Assembly (NCBI GenBank): GCA_017456805.1
Contig: JAFTIQ010000030.1
Span: 52,521-116,520, forward strand
Length of the DNA stretch: 64,000 nucleotides
Direction: 5' to 3'
From: Lentisphaeria bacterium
Lineage (GTDB): Bacteria > Verrucomicrobiota > Lentisphaeria > Victivallales > UBA1829
The notes beneath the pieces were generated by a model. It was not told the DNA's origin. It did not search any database and worked only from the letters and a program-made list of their open reading frames with translations. Below, in pieces: positions 62,739-64,000 of this stretch (positions are counted from its first letter, which is position 1; each line of letters opens with the position of its first letter). Position numbers and translations under genes: made by a program.

Positions 62739-63245
62739 ATGAATCTCCGGAAACAGGAAATCACCGTCACGGAAAAAGCTCTGGAACCCGTCATCCCCGC
62801 AGGCGCAACCGTCGTTTGTTCTCAGGAAATCAAACCGGAACAGGGCGATTTCGTGGTCTATTTCCCCCAATCCGGTATCCCTATTTTCAGAAAATGGAGA
62901 CTCCTCTCCGACGGAAATGTTCTCCTGGAAGCATTGAATAAATCCGCCGATTCTTATCGCGCATCCATTGCAGATCTCAATGCAAGAGGAACGATTTATG
63001 TCATCCTTTCCATGAAACGGATCTTCCGGAATATCGCAGAAAAAAATATTGCAGAACCTCCGGAGCTTACCGTTGCCCCGGAAGATTTCCTCACGTTTCA
63101 GGAAGCTATGAAAATCCTGAAAGTCAAACGTACAAGAATGTATGAACTGCTGCAAAGCGGTTCTCTCAAAGCCTCTAAACTGGGCAGACTCTGGCGGATC
63201 GAACGTTCTTCCATCAACGACTTTATCCGCAATTGCAGAAAATAA
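62739..63245 (+). CDS. S24-fold (LexA-like) domain fused to an excisionase-type HTH
   Basis: 168 residues. The first 90 follow the S24/LexA C-terminal fold: LEPVIPAGATVV, EQGDFVVYF, FRKWRLLSDGNVLLEALN. Residues 105-165 are a MerR-like excisionase helix-turn-helix (FLTFQEAMKILKVKRTRMYELLQSGSLKASKLGRLWRIERSSINDFI). In active S24 proteins the nucleophile serine precedes MxP and a lysine follows. Here the serine site is A14 and the lysine site is Arg, so autocleavage is unlikely. It is probably a DNA-binding regulator. It starts nine bases after ddl. Confidence 0.72.
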   Translation: MNLRKQEITVTEKALEPVIPAGATVVCSQEIKPEQGDFVVYFPQSGIPIFRKWRLLSDGNVLLEALNKSADSYRASIADLNARGTIYVILSMKRIFRNIAEKNIAEPPELTVAPEDFLTFQEAMKILKVKRTRMYELLQSGSLKASKLGRLWRIERSSINDFIRNCRK

Positions 63246-63263
63246 TTCCCCCTCAAATCGTTT

Positions 63264-63290
63264 GACCTGTCCGACCCGTCTGATCTGTCC
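63264..63290 (+). repeat. Three tandem 9-bp units, GTCC-type intergenic repeat
   Basis: GACCTGTCC, GACCCGTCT, GATCTGTCC: three imperfect 9-base units in the intergenic region. Short GTC-rich tandem repeats of this sort may be scattered in the genome. Confidence 0.4.
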
Positions 63291-63308
63291 GGCATTTTAA
63301 AACAAAAA

Positions 63309-63334
63309 AATGGCGGATATTTCTACCCGCCATT
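63309..63334. terminator. Bidirectional terminator between convergent genes
   Basis: AATGGCGG (63309-63316), a 10-base loop, CCGCCATT (63327-63334). On the minus strand it is followed by a run of seven T, which gives a good terminator for the pilin gene. On the plus strand the T-run is short (TTTT). Confidence 0.82.
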
Positions 63335-63365
63335 TTCATCAGTAGTATAACTGAATCAGCATTGA

Positions 63366-64000
63366 TTACTGAATCTCGACACCCTTCTGGGTTGCTTCTG
63401 TGGTGGTTGTAACCAGCCAGTCAGCATGGACACCCTGTGTTGCAACTTTCCAGTTAGCAGACTGGATCCAGTTCTTGGAGGTGGTACCGGTGGAACCGGC
63501 AACGTGACCATCACCGAAGAGGATGTTACCATACATGGTGTGGTTGTAGGTGGAGGAACCGGAGATGTAACCATCAGCCATGATACCGGAGTCAGCACCA
63601 GCGGTAGCATCGAGACCGGGGATGTAAGCGTAGGAAACGGTTGCATCGGTTGCGTTTGCGCAGTTCAAACCAGTGTTAGCAAGGGTTGCGCCGCCGGAGG
63701 GAGCTGCACCCTTCTTGGTGGTGGAGGAGGGGCAAACATACACGCCATAGTCGGTGAGTTCGCCGGAAACGATCAGAAGACCCAGTGCAGAGGTACCTGC
63801 AGAGTAGTCAACAGCAGTTGTTCCTGCGGTGGAGGTAGGTCTGAGGTTTTCGCCAGCGGAGGTATAGTTAGCGAATGCCTGACCGAACTGTTTGAGGTTA
63901 CCGGTACAATTGACGCGGCGTGCTTTTTCACGGGCAGAGTTCAAAGCGGGAAGGAGCATACCAGCGAGGATCGCGATAATCGCGATGACGACCCTCAAAA
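63366..64000 (-). CDS. Type II secretion-type pseudopilin, H-X9-DG family (5' end outside window)
   Basis: 211 visible residues; the frame runs off the window, so the start is missing. The first residues ([26 protein letters not shown]) are the end of a type IV pilin-like N-terminal helix, whose FTLIELL part lies beyond the edge. The C-terminal end has [15 protein letters not shown], in which H and DG are nine residues apart, the H-X9-DG motif. Such proteins are very numerous in Lentisphaerota and related phyla, but their roles are largely unknown. A terminator follows. Confidence 0.9.
   Translation of the reverse strand, partial: LRVVIAIIAILAGMLLPALNSAREKARRVNCTGNLKQFGQAFANYTSAGENLRPTSTAGTTAVDYSAGTSALGLLIVSGELTDYGVYVCPSSTTKKGAAPSGGATLANTGLNCANATDATVSYAYIPGLDATAGADSGIMADGYISGSSTYNHTMYGNILFGDGHVAGSTGTTSKNWIQSANWKVATQGVHADWLVTTTTEATQKGVEIQ

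Noticed and set aside
62739..63245. The S24/HTH protein considered as LexA
   Set aside because: The domain order is reversed and the cleavage Ser and Lys are absent.

Overview
The window is bacterial chromosome, densely packed with housekeeping operons. The best taxonomic fit is the Lentisphaerota (Victivallis-like, of the PVC group). That is an inference from three things: the type-II-secretion pseudopilin at the right edge carries the H-X9-DG motif typical of the very large pseudopilin families of that phylum; there are several lipoproteins and Sel1-repeat proteins; and MurB and Ddl are fused. No rRNA gene is present to confirm it. No phage, transposase, CRISPR array or tRNA gene was seen.

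Layout. 1-4537 (+): 3' end of nusA, then infB-rbfA-nrnA-truB, a translation and RNA-maturation operon. 4562-7277 (+): a His/Cys-repeat protein, an FmdB-type zinc ribbon and rsmA. 7373-12796 (+): an A+T-richer accessory stretch with an alpha/beta-hydrolase lipoprotein, three Sel1-repeat genes, a membrane protein and, at 9573-9717, a strongly folded 6S-RNA-like element. 12928-15554 (-): pyrK-pyrD and a membrane HExxH protease. 15751-22478 (-): an NTF2-like secreted protein, a 997-residue carbohydrate-type protein with its own operator repeats, and an exbB-exbD-tonB-like-zinc ribbon-MBL operon. 22844-31197 (+): TolC-like lipoprotein, gltX with an unusual insert, def, a membrane protein, a bacterial D123/CDC123 homologue, a PfkB kinase, sppA and a degenerate PD-(D/E)XK/Fe-S protein. 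31275-38960 (+): lysS with a perfect terminator, an unknown protein, an orphan membrane-anchored solute-binding protein, uvrA and nfo. 38926-44539 (-): comEC, lptF/G-type permease, rpsU and rpoD. 44672-47959 (+): mfd. 48034-49776 (-): GH32-like protein. 50028-51287 (+): DAACS symporter. 51303-55464 (-): DUF4349 lipoprotein, nifS-like, nifU-like, pflX-like radical SAM and methyltransferase. 55765-59611 (+): iorA-iorB-paaK-ACT. 59633-63245 (+): lipoprotein, hisI, murB-ddl fusion and an S24-fold/excisionase-HTH protein. 63366-64000 (-): pseudopilin, cut by the window end.

How the genes work together. Several blocks read as functional units: ribosome biogenesis (infB/rbfA/truB/rsmA/rpsU), DNA repair (uvrA-nfo and mfd), pyrimidine synthesis (pyrK-pyrD), Fe-S supply for a radical SAM enzyme (nifS-nifU-pflX), and oxidation of aromatic 2-oxoacids to aryl-CoA (iorAB-paaK-ACT).

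The most interesting items are the folded RNA at 9573-9717, the lysine/alanine repeat tail on the principal sigma factor, the 110-residue insert that replaces the zinc peptide of GltX, the catalytically dead S24 domain joined to an excisionase HTH, the decayed pflX fragment at 49883-49975, and the paired operator repeats at 19762-19807. No multi-gene system here can be called wholly new on this evidence.
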